DNA from: Lachnoanaerobaculum orale
GTDB taxonomy: Bacteria; Bacillota; Clostridia; Lachnospirales; Lachnospiraceae
Assembly (NCBI RefSeq): GCF_003862485.1
Contig: NZ_RRCM01000002.1
Coordinates: forward strand, 356,367-403,406
Length of the DNA: 47,040 nt
Direction of reading: 5' to 3'
Shown here in pieces: positions 26,575 through 36,492 of this stretch (position 1 is the stretch's first letter; each line of letters begins with the position of its first letter). Under the pieces are notes generated by a model, which had not been told where the DNA came from, did no database searches, and saw only the letters and a program-made list of their open reading frames with translations. The position numbers and the translations under genes were made by a program.

Positions 26575-27573
26575 ATGTATCATGCAAATGAAGACAGATA
26601 TGAGAAGATGAGATACGCATACTGCGGAAACAGCGGACTGAAGTTACCGCTTGTATCTTTGGGACTTTGGCACAATTTCGGTGATCACTCAAATCTTGAA
26701 AATATGAAGAAAATCATATTTACGGCGTTTGACAACGGTATCACACATTTTGACCTTGCCAACAACTACGGTCCGGCTCCGGGAAGTGCTGAAAAAAATT
26801 TCGGCATTATCCTGAAAGAAGACATGGGAAAGTACAGAGATGAGCTGCTAATCAGTACAAAGGCGGGCTACACCATGTGGGACGGTCCTTACGGGGATTT
26901 CGGCAGCAGGAAGTATCTTATTGCAAGTATTGACCAAAGCTTAAAGAGAATGGGACTTGAGTATGTGGACATATTCTATCACCACAGAATGGATAAGAAC
27001 ACACCGCTTGAAGAGACCTGTGGAGCATTAGCACAGATAGTAAACAGCGGTAAAGCACTTTATGTGGGACTTTCAAACTATGACGGTGAGACCTTGGAGC
27101 AGGCTACAAAGATCCTTGGTGAGCTTCATGTGCCTTTCATTATCAATCAAAACAGATATTCAATCTTTGACAGAACTGTTGAGAACAACGGTCTTAAGGA
27201 TATGTCGGCAAAGCTGAATAAGGGAATTATTTCATTCAGTCCGCTTGCGCAGGGACTTCTGACAGACAGATACTTAAACGGCGTACCGAGTGACAGCAGA
27301 ATAGCAACCGACGGAAGATTCTTAAAGACTGATAATCTTACAGAAAAGAAATTAAACGCCATAAGAGAGCTTAACGAGACGGCAAAGAAAAGAGAGCAAA
27401 GCCTTGCACAGATGGCTCTTGCTTGGGTATTAAAAGACGGTATTGTGACATCCGTACTTATAGGCGCATCAAAGGCTGAGCAGGTGCTTGACAATATAGC
27501 TGCTATAAAGAATACAGAGTTTAGTGATGAGGAATTAAAAAAGATAGATAAGATCGTTAAGGACAATGAATAA
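26575..27573 (+). CDS. Aldo/keto reductase, YghZ-like
   Basis: A 332-residue NADPH-dependent oxidoreductase with a TIM-barrel fold. Catalytic tetrad candidates are visible: Asp and Tyr in FDLANNYGPAPGSAE, Lys in LISTKAGY, His in FYHHRMD. C-terminal LIGASKAEQVLDNI is the coenzyme-binding segment. It most resembles the YghZ/Gpr group, known for reducing L-glyceraldehyde 3-phosphate and other aldehydes. AAAGGAG precedes the ATG; the stop overlaps the chromate transporter start by 8 bases. Confidence 0.9.
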   Translation: MYHANEDRYEKMRYAYCGNSGLKLPLVSLGLWHNFGDHSNLENMKKIIFTAFDNGITHFDLANNYGPAPGSAEKNFGIILKEDMGKYRDELLISTKAGYTMWDGPYGDFGSRKYLIASIDQSLKRMGLEYVDIFYHHRMDKNTPLEETCGALAQIVNSGKALYVGLSNYDGETLEQATKILGELHVPFIINQNRYSIFDRTVENNGLKDMSAKLNKGIISFSPLAQGLLTDRYLNGVPSDSRIATDGRFLKTDNLTEKKLNAIRELNETAKKREQSLAQMALAWVLKDGIVTSVLIGASKAEQVLDNIAAIKNTEFSDEELKKIDKIVKDNE

Positions 27574-28123
27574 AAAAGTTCTTATCAAGCTTTTTTTGTC
27601 AACGCTGTATCTAAGTGCATTCACCTTCGGAGGCGGATATGTTATAGTCACTTTGATGAAAAACAAATTTGTAGACGAATGTCATTGGATTGAAGAAAAA
27701 GAGATGCTTGACCTTGTGGCAATTGCACAGTCAGCTCCGGGAGCTATTGCAGTAAACGGTGCAATAGTGGTGGGATATAAGCTTGCAGGTATAATAGGAG
27801 TGTTGGTGGCGACCGTTGCCACTGTTATTCCGCCTTTTCTTATAATATCTGTTATCTCGGTGTTTTATACATTGTTTAGAGAGAACAGATTTATAGCTTA
27901 TATTCTTGACGGTATGCAGGCAGGTGTAGGAGCCGTGATAGCTTCAGTAAGCATTCAGATGGGATTTGGTATTGTAAAGGAAAACAAAATAAGTTTTGTG
28001 ATAATGGCTGCGGTTTTTGTGATGAGTCTGTATTTTAAAATAAATATAATATATATTATTTTGCTGTGCATTCTTATAGGCGTTATAAAGACTTTAGTAC
28101 AAGCCGGAAAGAAGGCGTTATGA
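27566..28123 (+). CDS. Chromate-type transporter, short subunit 1
   Basis: A 185-residue membrane protein of the CHR family in its short (single-domain) form. Hallmarks: FTFGGGYVIVTLM near residues 20-32 and AIAQSAPGAIAVNGAIVVG near 50-68. Short CHR proteins occur as adjacent pairs that act together, as here. It overlaps the reductase gene by 8 bases and the next CHR gene by 4. Some members export chromate; the natural substrate in anaerobes is unclear. Confidence 0.88.
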   Translation: MNKKVLIKLFLSTLYLSAFTFGGGYVIVTLMKNKFVDECHWIEEKEMLDLVAIAQSAPGAIAVNGAIVVGYKLAGIIGVLVATVATVIPPFLIISVISVFYTLFRENRFIAYILDGMQAGVGAVIASVSIQMGFGIVKENKISFVIMAAVFVMSLYFKINIIYIILLCILIGVIKTLVQAGKKAL

Positions 28124-28677
28124 TTTATCTGAAACTTTTTATAAGCTTTCTTAAGATAGGTGCATTCAGTTTCGGCGGAGGTTATGCCGCAATGCCGCTT
28201 ATAGAGAGCGAAGTGGTGAATACAAATCATTGGCTCAGTGCGGCCGAGTTCGGAGACCTTATTACAATATCACAGATGACGCCGGGACCGATTGCGATAA
28301 ATTCCGCTACATTTGTAGGCATAAGGATTGCAGGTATCTTCGGTGCAATGGCTGCGACTTTCGGATGTATATTGCCGGCTTTGATACTGGTGACTGTGAT
28401 AGCGTGGCTGTATACAAAGTACCAAAAGTTATCAATGCTGCAGTCAATACTGGCCGTCTTACGACCGGCTGTAGTTGCAATGATTGCAATATCGGGTGTG
28501 AAGATACTGATGCAGGCATTCGGACTTGATATGCTGACAATAAAGAGTATAAGATTGCATATGATTGTGATATTTTTTGTATGCATGATACTTTTGATAA
28601 AATATAATAAAAATCCGATAACGGTAATGGTTTTTGCAGGGGTGTTAAACCTCTTGTACAATGTTTTAACAGACTAA
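28120..28677 (+). CDS. Chromate-type transporter, short subunit 2
   Basis: A 185-residue partner of the preceding gene: FSFGGGYAAMPLIESEVV (about 18-35) and ITISQMTPGPIAINSATFVG are the CHR family motifs. The start ATG at 28120 overlaps the previous stop in an ATGA arrangement, which is why I prefer it to an in-frame ATG 54 bases upstream. Together the two form an antiparallel dimeric carrier. Confidence 0.88.
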   Translation: MIYLKLFISFLKIGAFSFGGGYAAMPLIESEVVNTNHWLSAAEFGDLITISQMTPGPIAINSATFVGIRIAGIFGAMAATFGCILPALILVTVIAWLYTKYQKLSMLQSILAVLRPAVVAMIAISGVKILMQAFGLDMLTIKSIRLHMIVIFFVCMILLIKYNKNPITVMVFAGVLNLLYNVLTD

Positions 28678-28706
28678 AAATATATGAGGAGCGGTTTAGA
28701 AACAAG

Positions 28707-30194
28707 ATGATAAACAGACTTATAAATGAGCTTATGTATTATGCTTTAAGTGAGCATTTGGTGGATGAAGATGACAAAGTATTTGTGACAAACAGTTTGC
28801 TGGCTTTGTTTAATCAGGTGGAGTTTCATGAAGAAGAAATCAAGGAAGAAAGAGTGCTTGCGGATATTCTAAAGGATATGTGCGACTTTGCTCTGAAAGA
28901 GGGAATTATAGAAGATGACAGTGTGACTGTGACAGACCTCTTTGATACAAAAATTATGGGACTTTTGACACCGATGCCGTCTACAGTAAGAAGAGTATTT
29001 AAGGAAATATACAGTGTGGACAGTAAGCTTGCAACGGATTATTTTTATAAGCTTAGTAAGAGGTCAAACTATATAAGAGTGGACCGTATAGCAAAGGATG
29101 AGAAGTGGGTGACAGATACAGCCTACGGACCTATTGATATTACTATAAATCTTTCAAAGCCAGAAAAGGATCCCAGAGATATTGCAAAAGCCGGAGCGGC
29201 AAAAAAGTCAGGCTATCCAAGCTGTTTACTCTGTATGGAGAACGAGGGCTATGCAGGAACATTCTCACATCCTGCAAGGCAAAATCTCAGACTGATTCCT
29301 ATAGCATTGGACGGTGAGGATTACTTTTTACAGTATTCACCATATGTGTACTACAATGAACACTGTATTATCTTCAACAAAGAACATAAACCGATGAAAA
29401 TTGACAGGGCTGTATTTAAGAAACTGCTTGAGTTTGTAAAGCTTTTCCCACATTATACTGCAGGTTCAAATGCCGACCTTCCTATAGTAGGAGGTTCCAT
29501 ACTAAGTCATGACCATTTCCAGGGAGGCGGATATGTTTTTGCAATGGCAAAGGCGCTTTATGACAGGAAATTTGTACTTAAAGGTTATGAGGATTTGAAT
29601 GCAGGTATTGTAAAATGGCCTATGTCCGTAATCAGACTTCAGGGAAAGGATATTGACAGGATAGTACAGGCGGCCGACCACATTTTATCAAGTTGGAGAG
29701 CATATAGTGATGAGGAAGCTTTTATCTTCAGTGAGACTGAAGGCACACCTCACAATACCATAACACCTATTGCAAGGATGCATAAAGATTTGTATGAACT
29801 TGACCTGGTGCTTAGAAATAATATCACTACAGAAAAGAGCCCTTGGGGTGTATACCATCCTTCTGCCGATCTTCACCATATAAAGAAAGAAAATATAGGT
29901 CTGATTGAGGTTATGGGACTTGCAGTACTTCCTGCCAGACTGAAAAGAGAGATGGAAGAACTTGAAGAGTATATACTTGAAAATAAGGACATCCGCAACA
30001 ATGAAGTATTAAAAAAGCATGCAGACTGGGTGGATGAGTGGATAAGCAACTACAATATAGAAAAAGAAAATATTCACAGCATTGTTCAGGCGGAAATCAG
30101 TAAGGTATTTGTAAAAGTACTTGAATGTGCCGGAGTTTATAAGAGGGACGAAGAAGGACAGGAAGCATTTGACAGGTTTATAAAGACATTGTAA
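28707..30194 (+). CDS. galT: Hexose-1-phosphate uridylyltransferase GalT (class II)
   Basis: A 495-residue enzyme of the Firmicute-type GalT family, transferring UMP between UDP-glucose and galactose 1-phosphate in the Leloir pathway. Seen: FSHPARQNLRLIP, YNEHCIIFNKEHKPM, and the active-site-like GGSILSHDHFQGG near 262-274. Length fits class II GalT (around 490-500). A GAGGAG motif lies 15 bases before the ATG, a rather long spacing, but no nearer start exists. No galK or galE is adjacent. Confidence 0.92.
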   Translation: MINRLINELMYYALSEHLVDEDDKVFVTNSLLALFNQVEFHEEEIKEERVLADILKDMCDFALKEGIIEDDSVTVTDLFDTKIMGLLTPMPSTVRRVFKEIYSVDSKLATDYFYKLSKRSNYIRVDRIAKDEKWVTDTAYGPIDITINLSKPEKDPRDIAKAGAAKKSGYPSCLLCMENEGYAGTFSHPARQNLRLIPIALDGEDYFLQYSPYVYYNEHCIIFNKEHKPMKIDRAVFKKLLEFVKLFPHYTAGSNADLPIVGGSILSHDHFQGGGYVFAMAKALYDRKFVLKGYEDLNAGIVKWPMSVIRLQGKDIDRIVQAADHILSSWRAYSDEEAFIFSETEGTPHNTITPIARMHKDLYELDLVLRNNITTEKSPWGVYHPSADLHHIKKENIGLIEVMGLAVLPARLKREMEELEEYILENKDIRNNEVLKKHADWVDEWISNYNIEKENIHSIVQAEISKVFVKVLECAGVYKRDEEGQEAFDRFIKTL

Positions 30195-30241
30195 ATCGTG
30201 AATAATAAAATATTAAGTTTATATTTATAAATCGTGATTGT

Positions 30242-30288
30242 AAGTCAATACTCTAATCATATATAATTAGAGTGTTGGCTTATTTTTT
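30242..30288 (+). terminator. Terminator after galT
   Basis: A 16-bp stem with two mismatched or wobble positions (30242-30257 with 30266-30281), loop of 8, then six T. Confidence 0.85.
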
Positions 30289-30326
30289 ATAAAAAATATG
30301 ATAAGCCGTTAAGAAGCGGAGCAATT

Positions 30327-32195
30327 ATGAAGGAAAATAGAAATTATTACAAGAAAAAGATTTATCTTGCCTTACTGATTATTACATTTATTTTAGGTTT
30401 TGTAAGCCTGTATGAATATTACAGGATGACGATTCACAATCCGTTCAGATTACTTTCCACTGTTTTATACGGAGTTATAAAGTTGTTTTTATTCACACCC
30501 CCTATATCGACGGATGATAAAACAAGTTTTTTATATGAGATTGCAAAGTGGCTTGCACCGATACTTACATCCACTTTTATATTTACCAAGATTTCAAATA
30601 CTTTGCTTCATATAAAAAATATATGGTTTAATAAGATAAGTGCAAATCATATCCTTGTCTTTGAAAACAGCGTTATGGGAGAGACATTGATTAACAATCT
30701 TATAGATGATAAAAATTCTTATAAGATATCACTTATATCAAAACATTTTATAGATGACAATCTGAAGAGTAAGTATGAGAAAAAGGGAGTGGCGACTTAT
30801 CAGATAGACTTTGAAAAAAGTGATAAGAATGAGATAAGAGAGTTTTTAAATACTGTAAATATCAATAATGTAAAATATATGTTTTTCTGTTCGGATACGG
30901 ATTTGGAAAACTATGCCCTTTATATAAATGTGATAAAAAGGATAAAGCCGCAAAGACATATAGGATGTTATATAAAGTGTGAGTCAAATACCGTATCATC
31001 GTATATTGAAGATATGATTGTCTATGAAAGAGAGAAAAAAGAAAATCTCAAAAAAATAGATACGACACATTTTAATCAGACAGATTTGACTGTAAGAAAA
31101 ATCATGTGTGAAAGTCTTGTAAATGAGAGTATATCAAAGAGTATGGATTCATTATCTTCTATGGGAGATATAATATCGGCAGAGCAGATAGATGAAAATA
31201 TCAAAAGAATGCATATAGTGGTGATTGGTATAAATGAACTTACAGGTACATTATTAAAGTTCATTGCAAATGATATGACTACAAAGCTTACTGAGGATAC
31301 GCTTATAAGTATAATGGATTATGATGCCGATACCAAGACGGAAAAGTTGTTTGCCGAAAATATAGGGTTAAAAAAGACTTTGGATTTTCATATAACGGAC
31401 TTTAATAAAGTGCCTTTATATGAGAGTTTAAGAATTATGAAGGAAAGACCTTCACTAATATTTTTGATGAATGAGGATGTGGTAAAAAGTCTTAAATACC
31501 TGAATATAATAAATAAGCAGTTCATTGATGTTGCAAAGATAATAAGAAATGTGTCAAATATTGATTTGACCTATGCACTGCCCAAGGATGAAAATATAAA
31601 GCTCTTCGGGGACGTTTCTCAGATTATGACAAGTGACATCCTTATAAGAGAGGCTCTTGATAATCATGCCAAGAAGTTCAATAACAGCTATAACGAGTAT
31701 TCACAGTTGCTTTTAATGGGCGGAGGCAGCAGCTGGAATGAGCTTTCCTATGTTAAGAAGACATCTTCAAGACTGTCGGCAATGCACGCAGGAGTGAAGG
31801 AAGATATATTAAGAAAAATATTCTTTGATAAGTCACAGGATTTTATAAAGGACTATTTGAATAAAAAGTTCGAAGAGTTTAAAAAATTGGAAGAAATCAT
31901 GAAAACGGATAGTGAGAAGTTTAAGACAGAGTTTCGTGAATTTTTGAAAGCCAATCCTATACTTGATTTTCTTTCAAGTCTTGAGCATAAAAGATGGTGT
32001 AACAGCTATTATACAATGAACTTTGTATACGGAGAAAAAAAGGACGAGAACTTAAAGACACATCCGTGTCTGATAGATGATTGGAACAGAGTGCTGGGTG
32101 ATAAGTTTGATGTATGTCATCCGGAGTATGATTTATTATCGGTGTTTACTTTGTTTTTGGGAGAGGATAATAATGGAAAAAGAAAAGAAGCATAG
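30327..32195 (+). CDS. Membrane TrkA-N / RyR domain protein
   Basis: A 622-residue protein. Two hydrophobic helices lie near 11-30 and 70-90. Two Rossmann-like TrkA-N domains follow: one from about 107 (HILVFENSVMGETLINNL, degenerate glycine motif) and one from about 293 (MHIVVIGINELTGTLL). The C-terminus (about 545-622) matches the RyR domain first described in ryanodine receptors: SLEHKRWCNSYYTMNFVYG, then KTHPCLIDDW. RyR and TrkA-N domains in bacteria have been linked to nucleotide-dependent conflict signalling. The ORF overlaps the TIR gene by 23 bases, so the two are translationally coupled. Proposed role: membrane-bound sensor or effector that binds a nucleotide; inferred. The ATG at 30327 has a weak RBS (AAGCGGAG). 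Confidence 0.8.
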   Translation: MKENRNYYKKKIYLALLIITFILGFVSLYEYYRMTIHNPFRLLSTVLYGVIKLFLFTPPISTDDKTSFLYEIAKWLAPILTSTFIFTKISNTLLHIKNIWFNKISANHILVFENSVMGETLINNLIDDKNSYKISLISKHFIDDNLKSKYEKKGVATYQIDFEKSDKNEIREFLNTVNINNVKYMFFCSDTDLENYALYINVIKRIKPQRHIGCYIKCESNTVSSYIEDMIVYEREKKENLKKIDTTHFNQTDLTVRKIMCESLVNESISKSMDSLSSMGDIISAEQIDENIKRMHIVVIGINELTGTLLKFIANDMTTKLTEDTLISIMDYDADTKTEKLFAENIGLKKTLDFHITDFNKVPLYESLRIMKERPSLIFLMNEDVVKSLKYLNIINKQFIDVAKIIRNVSNIDLTYALPKDENIKLFGDVSQIMTSDILIREALDNHAKKFNNSYNEYSQLLLMGGGSSWNELSYVKKTSSRLSAMHAGVKEDILRKIFFDKSQDFIKDYLNKKFEEFKKLEEIMKTDSEKFKTEFREFLKANPILDFLSSLEHKRWCNSYYTMNFVYGEKKDENLKTHPCLIDDWNRVLGDKFDVCHPEYDLLSVFTLFLGEDNNGKRKEA

Positions 32196-35100
32196 AACAT
32201 CGTCTGATGAAATGCTGAATGCATCGTATGAGTACAATGAAGTCAGCTATAAGTATGACGCTTTTATAAGCTACAGGCATGTGGAGCCGGATCAGACTGT
32301 AGCAAAATATGTTCATCAGATGATAGAGACATTTAAGGCTCCGAAGGAGTTTTATAAAGACGGTAAAAGACCTGTTTTCAGGGTATTTCGTGACAGGGAA
32401 GAACTTGCAGCCAGAGATCTCGGTGCATCTATAGAAGAAGCGCTTGCACAAAGCAGATATCTGGTAGTCATATGTTCAAAGAGAACTCCGCTGTCTGAGT
32501 GGTGTCAAAAAGAGATAGAGATATTCAAAGGCTTACATGGTGAAGAAAAGATAATACCTGTACTTATAGAGGGAGAACCCGATGAAGCCTTTCCAAGTCC
32601 TTTAAAAGAAATAAAAGATCAGGGTGACGGGCATGAGATATTGGCGGCGGATATAAGACCTGATGAGATATTCAGTGATGAATTTAAAGGATATGAAAGT
32701 ATACAGGATAAGCATAAATTAAATGAGCTTACGAAGCAGTCTATAAATCTTTTAAAGACCGAAAAGTACAGAATAATGGCAACTATACTGGGTTGCAGCT
32801 TCGGAGATTTGAAGCAAAGAGATAGGGAAAGAAAGAATAAAAGAATTTTAAACCTTTCATTATCGGCAGGCGCGGTATTTTTGGTATTCGGAATGTTTAT
32901 GGCGAGTGCTTATCACAAGGCGGAAGTTGCAAGGCAGGAGGCGGTGCAGTCAAATGCAAGTATTTTGATGAAGACTTCAAAGGACTATGCAGGTGACGGA
33001 GACTATTTAAAAGCCGCTCTTGTTGCAAAAGAGGCTATGAAACCTATAAGCAAAAATATGAAGCATTACAATACTTTAAAGGCTGAAGAGTTCTCCATAT
33101 TCAACAGTGTTATATATCACGGAGGGGCTTCCACACTTACAGTGATTCCCACAAAAAACAACATGACATTTATGGCATTAAGCAATGACGAGAAATATGT
33201 TGCATACGGTCTTGATAACAATAACACCGCTATAGCAAGTGTGGAAAACGGAGAAATAATAAAGGAATTTGAAGGGCACAGTCAGCAGGTAAAACTTTTA
33301 AGTTTTTCTGTGGACGATAAGTATCTGGCATCGGCTTCATTTGATAACACCTGTATCATATACGATATCAATACAGGCGAACAAAAGGCTGTACTTGATA
33401 TAGAAGGTATACCTATGCTGATGCGGTTCTCAACAGACGGTACAAAACTGTTCTATGCCGTATTATATAATGACAGTACCGTATTTTATGTATATGATAC
33501 CATAAACTGGGAGAAGAAATCTGAATTCACAGTTGAAGGTCAGGTAAAATCTGCAGATATAAAAAAAGACGGCAGTGAGATACTTATAACATTGAATACA
33601 AATACTGACGACCAGGTTACCAGAAGAAGTATGGAAGACGGAAGTATAATAGATGTTATACCGAAGATATCCGAAAAGAATATTATTACACAGGAAGATT
33701 CTTATAAGCCGTATAAGTCCGCCGCATATTCTGCCGACGGCCAAAATATACTGTTGCTTACAGATGCCGAAATAATAAAGATGTCTTTTGACAAGCAGGA
33801 AGTTTTCAGAAAAGATATGTATATAAATCCTGATGACAACAAGGTTATATATGAAAGTGACGACGGAGGAAAGATTGCCGTAAAGTCAAATACCAAAATA
33901 TATATATTGGACGGAAACAGCGGAGAAATATCGGATGAGATATATTTTGAAAAACTTAACCTGAAATATTATGTTTACAATCCCGATACAAATACCGTAG
34001 TAGGTTTTGGAGAAAACGGGAATTATTCTATATGGAAGGATAATGCGGTTGTAGAGGATAATCTGAAATACGGAAGCGGTACACCTGTCGAATTCAAGTT
34101 CTTAAAAGACGGAAGTAAGATATTGGCAAACTCACATGAGAGTCAGGCAATAAAGATAATTGATTTAAAATCCAGAGTCTCATCAGAATCGATATATGCA
34201 AGGATAATGGCAAATTCAAACGATTCTTCAAAGATGCTTTTGTCTGACGGAAAAGATGTTTTACTTTCAGGCGATGACGGAAAGACAAGCAGCAAGATAA
34301 ATGTGGACGAGTCTACAATAGACGGTGTCGCACCTGACAGTAAGTACTATAAGATATCAAATAACGGCAGGTACTATGCGACTGTTGTTACTGTATTAGA
34401 CAGTGATAAACCTGTACTGAAAGTATATGATTTACAGGAAAATGACAGTAAACAACTTGAGATGGACTCACTTTCATCTGTATTTAACTTTTCAAATGAC
34501 AGTGAGCAAATATTGTTGGCTGACGGTAAGAACGGACTTAGAGTATTTGATTCAAACAGTATGGAACAGGTGAAAAGCTACAGTGATATAAAAGACGATT
34601 CGGGAAAGATGATATTATCACCGGACTCGAAGATACTTGTTTTCAATAACATATCAGGCACGGCATCAATATGCGATATGGAAAACGGAGAGCATATTGA
34701 TGATGTGGCGGGAGAAGTACTGGATGTTCAAAATACCGGCGATGAGATAAAGCTTAAGGGAATAAAGAACAACACCGCATTCACATGGAGCAATAAGAGC
34801 GGTCTTGTCACATGGGATATGGATGATGCCTGCAGGCAGACTCCTCTAAGTTTTAACGATGTAAATATGTATAATGCAAATACAGATTTGCTGATGATGA
34901 TCAGAAATAATGAAAATGACAGAAAGTGTTATATAGTAGATTTTTCAACGGGAAAGGTCAGAATGACTTTAAATTCAGCAGTAAAAAAGTATACCGTCAA
35001 CGGTCATATCTCACCTGACGGTAAGCTTATAGCTATAGACCAGAACTACTATTCAAATTATGACAGTAAAAGTGCAAAGACCTCGTATTATACGGAGGCC

Positions 35101-35214
35101 AAGGTATATAAAATACTGAGTGAAGACGAAGTCTCAAAGGAAGTAGACAATATACTTGCAGGAAGAACACTCACACAGGATGAAAAAGTTCAAATCGGTA
35201 TAAGTGCAAAGTAA
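32173..35214 (+). CDS. TIR domain protein with transmembrane helix and WD40-like repeats
   Basis: A 1013-residue protein. Residues about 26-170 form a TIR domain: YDAFISYRHVEPDQ (27-40), VFRDREELAARDLG, and LSEWCQKEIEIF, where Glu114 (W-C-x-x-E) is at the position of the catalytic glutamate of NAD-cleaving TIR domains. One transmembrane helix lies at about 226-247. The remaining ~750 residues are beta-propeller-like WD40 repeats, e.g. GHSQQVKLLSFSVDDKYLAS then NTCIIYDINTG. Predicted topology: TIR in the cytoplasm and propeller outside, or the reverse. The ATG at 32173 has GGAGAGG 8 bases upstream and overlaps the previous gene; an upstream extension of 32 residues is disregarded. Possible roles: NAD-depleting immune effector with a propeller sensor, or a signalling scaffold. 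Confidence 0.85.
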   Translation: MEKEKKHRTSSDEMLNASYEYNEVSYKYDAFISYRHVEPDQTVAKYVHQMIETFKAPKEFYKDGKRPVFRVFRDREELAARDLGASIEEALAQSRYLVVICSKRTPLSEWCQKEIEIFKGLHGEEKIIPVLIEGEPDEAFPSPLKEIKDQGDGHEILAADIRPDEIFSDEFKGYESIQDKHKLNELTKQSINLLKTEKYRIMATILGCSFGDLKQRDRERKNKRILNLSLSAGAVFLVFGMFMASAYHKAEVARQEAVQSNASILMKTSKDYAGDGDYLKAALVAKEAMKPISKNMKHYNTLKAEEFSIFNSVIYHGGASTLTVIPTKNNMTFMALSNDEKYVAYGLDNNNTAIASVENGEIIKEFEGHSQQVKLLSFSVDDKYLASASFDNTCIIYDINTGEQKAVLDIEGIPMLMRFSTDGTKLFYAVLYNDSTVFYVYDTINWEKKSEFTVEGQVKSADIKKDGSEILITLNTNTDDQVTRRSMEDGSIIDVIPKISEKNIITQEDSYKPYKSAAYSADGQNILLLTDAEIIKMSFDKQEVFRKDMYINPDDNKVIYESDDGGKIAVKSNTKIYILDGNSGEISDEIYFEKLNLKYYVYNPDTNTVVGFGENGNYSIWKDNAVVEDNLKYGSGTPVEFKFLKDGSKILANSHESQAIKIIDLKSRVSSESIYARIMANSNDSSKMLLSDGKDVLLSGDDGKTSSKINVDESTIDGVAPDSKYYKISNNGRYYATVVTVLDSDKPVLKVYDLQENDSKQLEMDSLSSVFNFSNDSEQILLADGKNGLRVFDSNSMEQVKSYSDIKDDSGKMILSPDSKILVFNNISGTASICDMENGEHIDDVAGEVLDVQNTGDEIKLKGIKNNTAFTWSNKSGLVTWDMDDACRQTPLSFNDVNMYNANTDLLMMIRNNENDRKCYIVDFSTGKVRMTLNSAVKKYTVNGHISPDGKLIAIDQNYYSNYDSKSAKTSYYTEAKVYKILSEDEVSKEVDNILAGRTLTQDEKVQIGISAK

Positions 35215-35217
35215 AGA

Positions 35218-35249
35218 GCGGCTGTCGGGAAACGACAGCCGCCTTTTTT
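35218..35249 (+). terminator. Terminator after the TIR gene
   Basis: A perfect 10-bp GC-rich stem (GCGGCTGTCG at 35218-35227, CGACAGCCGC at 35233-35242) with a five-base loop and six T. Confidence 0.95.
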
Positions 35250-35283
35250 GGGTTCTTTGTCAAGTTTTTGGGTGAGTTTAATT

Positions 35284-36324
35284 TTACCATATGTGAAGTA
35301 TATGCTGCATCAAAAGACTTACTGCGGTAATTCCTATCCAACATATGCCACCTAGTATAATAGGTTTGCCACCGGATTTGATAAGCTTTATCAGATTACT
35401 GTTCAGTCCGATTGCAGCCATTGCCATAATGATACAGAACTTACTGAAATCCTTTAAAGGAGCAAAGGAATGTGAAGGAACACCTGCACTTAAAGCAACA
35501 GTAGTGATAACAGATGCGATAATAAAAAATATTATAAACATCGGAAATGATCTTTTAAGGCTGAAGCCGTTTTTATTATCATTTGACTTCTTTGCATTGA
35601 TTATTGCAAGCACCAAAGTAATGGGAATGATTGCAAGAGTTCTGGTAAGCTTTACCGTAACAGCCTTATCAAGAGTCTGAGTGCCCAGATTCCACATACT
35701 GTCCCAAGTGGAAGCGGCGGCGGTAACGGATGAAGTGTCATTTACTGCAGTTCCTGAAAATACTCCGAAAGCCTCTCCGCTTAGAGTATCAAAGCCAATC
35801 ATTTTTCCAAAAACGGGAAAGAGCAATGCAGCCAATACATTGAAAAAGAAAATAACGGATATGGCCTGTGCCACCTCGTCATCATCCGCATTTATTACAG
35901 GTGCTGTAGCCGCTATGGCGGAGCCTCCACATATGGAAGAACCTACTCCAACAAGAGTTGAAATATTGCCGGGGATCTTCATCAGCTTATGTAAAATAAA
36001 GGCAATTATAAGTGCGGTGGATATTGTGCATATGATTATAGGGAGCGACTGCCTGCCTGTTTGAAGTACAACGCTTAGATTAAGGCCGAACCCAAGGAAA
36101 ACAACAGCCGCCTGCAAAACATATTTTGAAGTGAACTTTATTCCGCTACCTGCCATGCCCTTATCATTCCAAACAAGAGTAATTATCATACCTGCAATAA
36201 TCGCAATCACCGGACCTCCGATTATAGGAAATCTCTTCCCCAGAAACCAAGCCGGCAGAGCAATGAGAAAGCATACAAGCATACCTATAAGATTTTTTGA
36301 TAAGAAAGATTTTATTGAATTCAT
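35284..36324 (-). CDS. YeiH family putative sulfate exporter
   Basis: A 346-residue integral membrane protein with about 10 hydrophobic segments, of the YeiH/UPF0324 family. The diagnostic stretch is [19 protein letters not shown] followed by [14 protein letters not shown] (about 125-165). Some members have been proposed to export sulfate or act in taurine/sulfur metabolism. The start is set at the ATG at 36324, preceded by AAAGGA; an earlier in-frame start adds 14 residues without such a site. It is convergent with the TIR gene and divergent from the restriction locus. A LysR regulator, often adjacent, is absent here. Confidence 0.88.
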   Translation of the reverse strand: MNSIKSFLSKNLIGMLVCFLIALPAWFLGKRFPIIGGPVIAIIAGMIITLVWNDKGMAGSGIKFTSKYVLQAAVVFLGFGLNLSVVLQTGRQSLPIIICTISTALIIAFILHKLMKIPGNISTLVGVGSSICGGSAIAATAPVINADDDEVAQAISVIFFFNVLAALLFPVFGKMIGFDTLSGEAFGVFSGTAVNDTSSVTAAASTWDSMWNLGTQTLDKAVTVKLTRTLAIIPITLVLAIINAKKSNDNKNGFSLKRSFPMFIIFFIIASVITTVALSAGVPSHSFAPLKDFSKFCIIMAMAAIGLNSNLIKLIKSGGKPIILGGICWIGITAVSLLMQHILHIW

Positions 36325-36422
36325 CTTAATGTCCTTTCTGAATTTTATAGTATGATTATAGTACAATAGGGGGAATGTGGGAAGAAAAAATGTGTTTGAT
36401 AGAAAATATTTATAAATAATAT

Positions 36423-36440
36423 AAGGTTATTAAAAACCTT
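36423..36440. promoter_or_regulatory. Palindromic operator copy 1
   Basis: AAGGTT-ATTAAA-AACCTT, a perfect dyad of 6+6+6, 11 bases upstream of the -35 box of the restriction locus promoter. Confidence 0.75.
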
Positions 36441-36450
36441 AAAATAAAGC

Positions 36451-36479
36451 TTGACTCCCATGATTTTTAGGTTTATTAT
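36451..36479 (+). promoter_or_regulatory. Promoter of the type I restriction locus
   Basis: TTGACT (36451-36456), 17 bases, TATTAT (36474-36479). The -10 box is exactly the six-base spacer of operator copy 2, so a bound repressor would cover it. Confidence 0.8.
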
Positions 36480-36485
36480 AACCTT
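36468..36485. promoter_or_regulatory. Palindromic operator copy 2, over the -10 box
   Basis: TAGGTT-TATTAT-AACCTT: the same dyad with one altered base in the left arm; its centre is the -10 element. Confidence 0.75.
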
Positions 36486-36492
36486 AAAAATA

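Noticed and set aside
35681-36064. Plus-strand open frame opposite the YeiH-type gene
   Set aside because: Antisense shadow: the minus-strand gene has full family motifs and a good start site.
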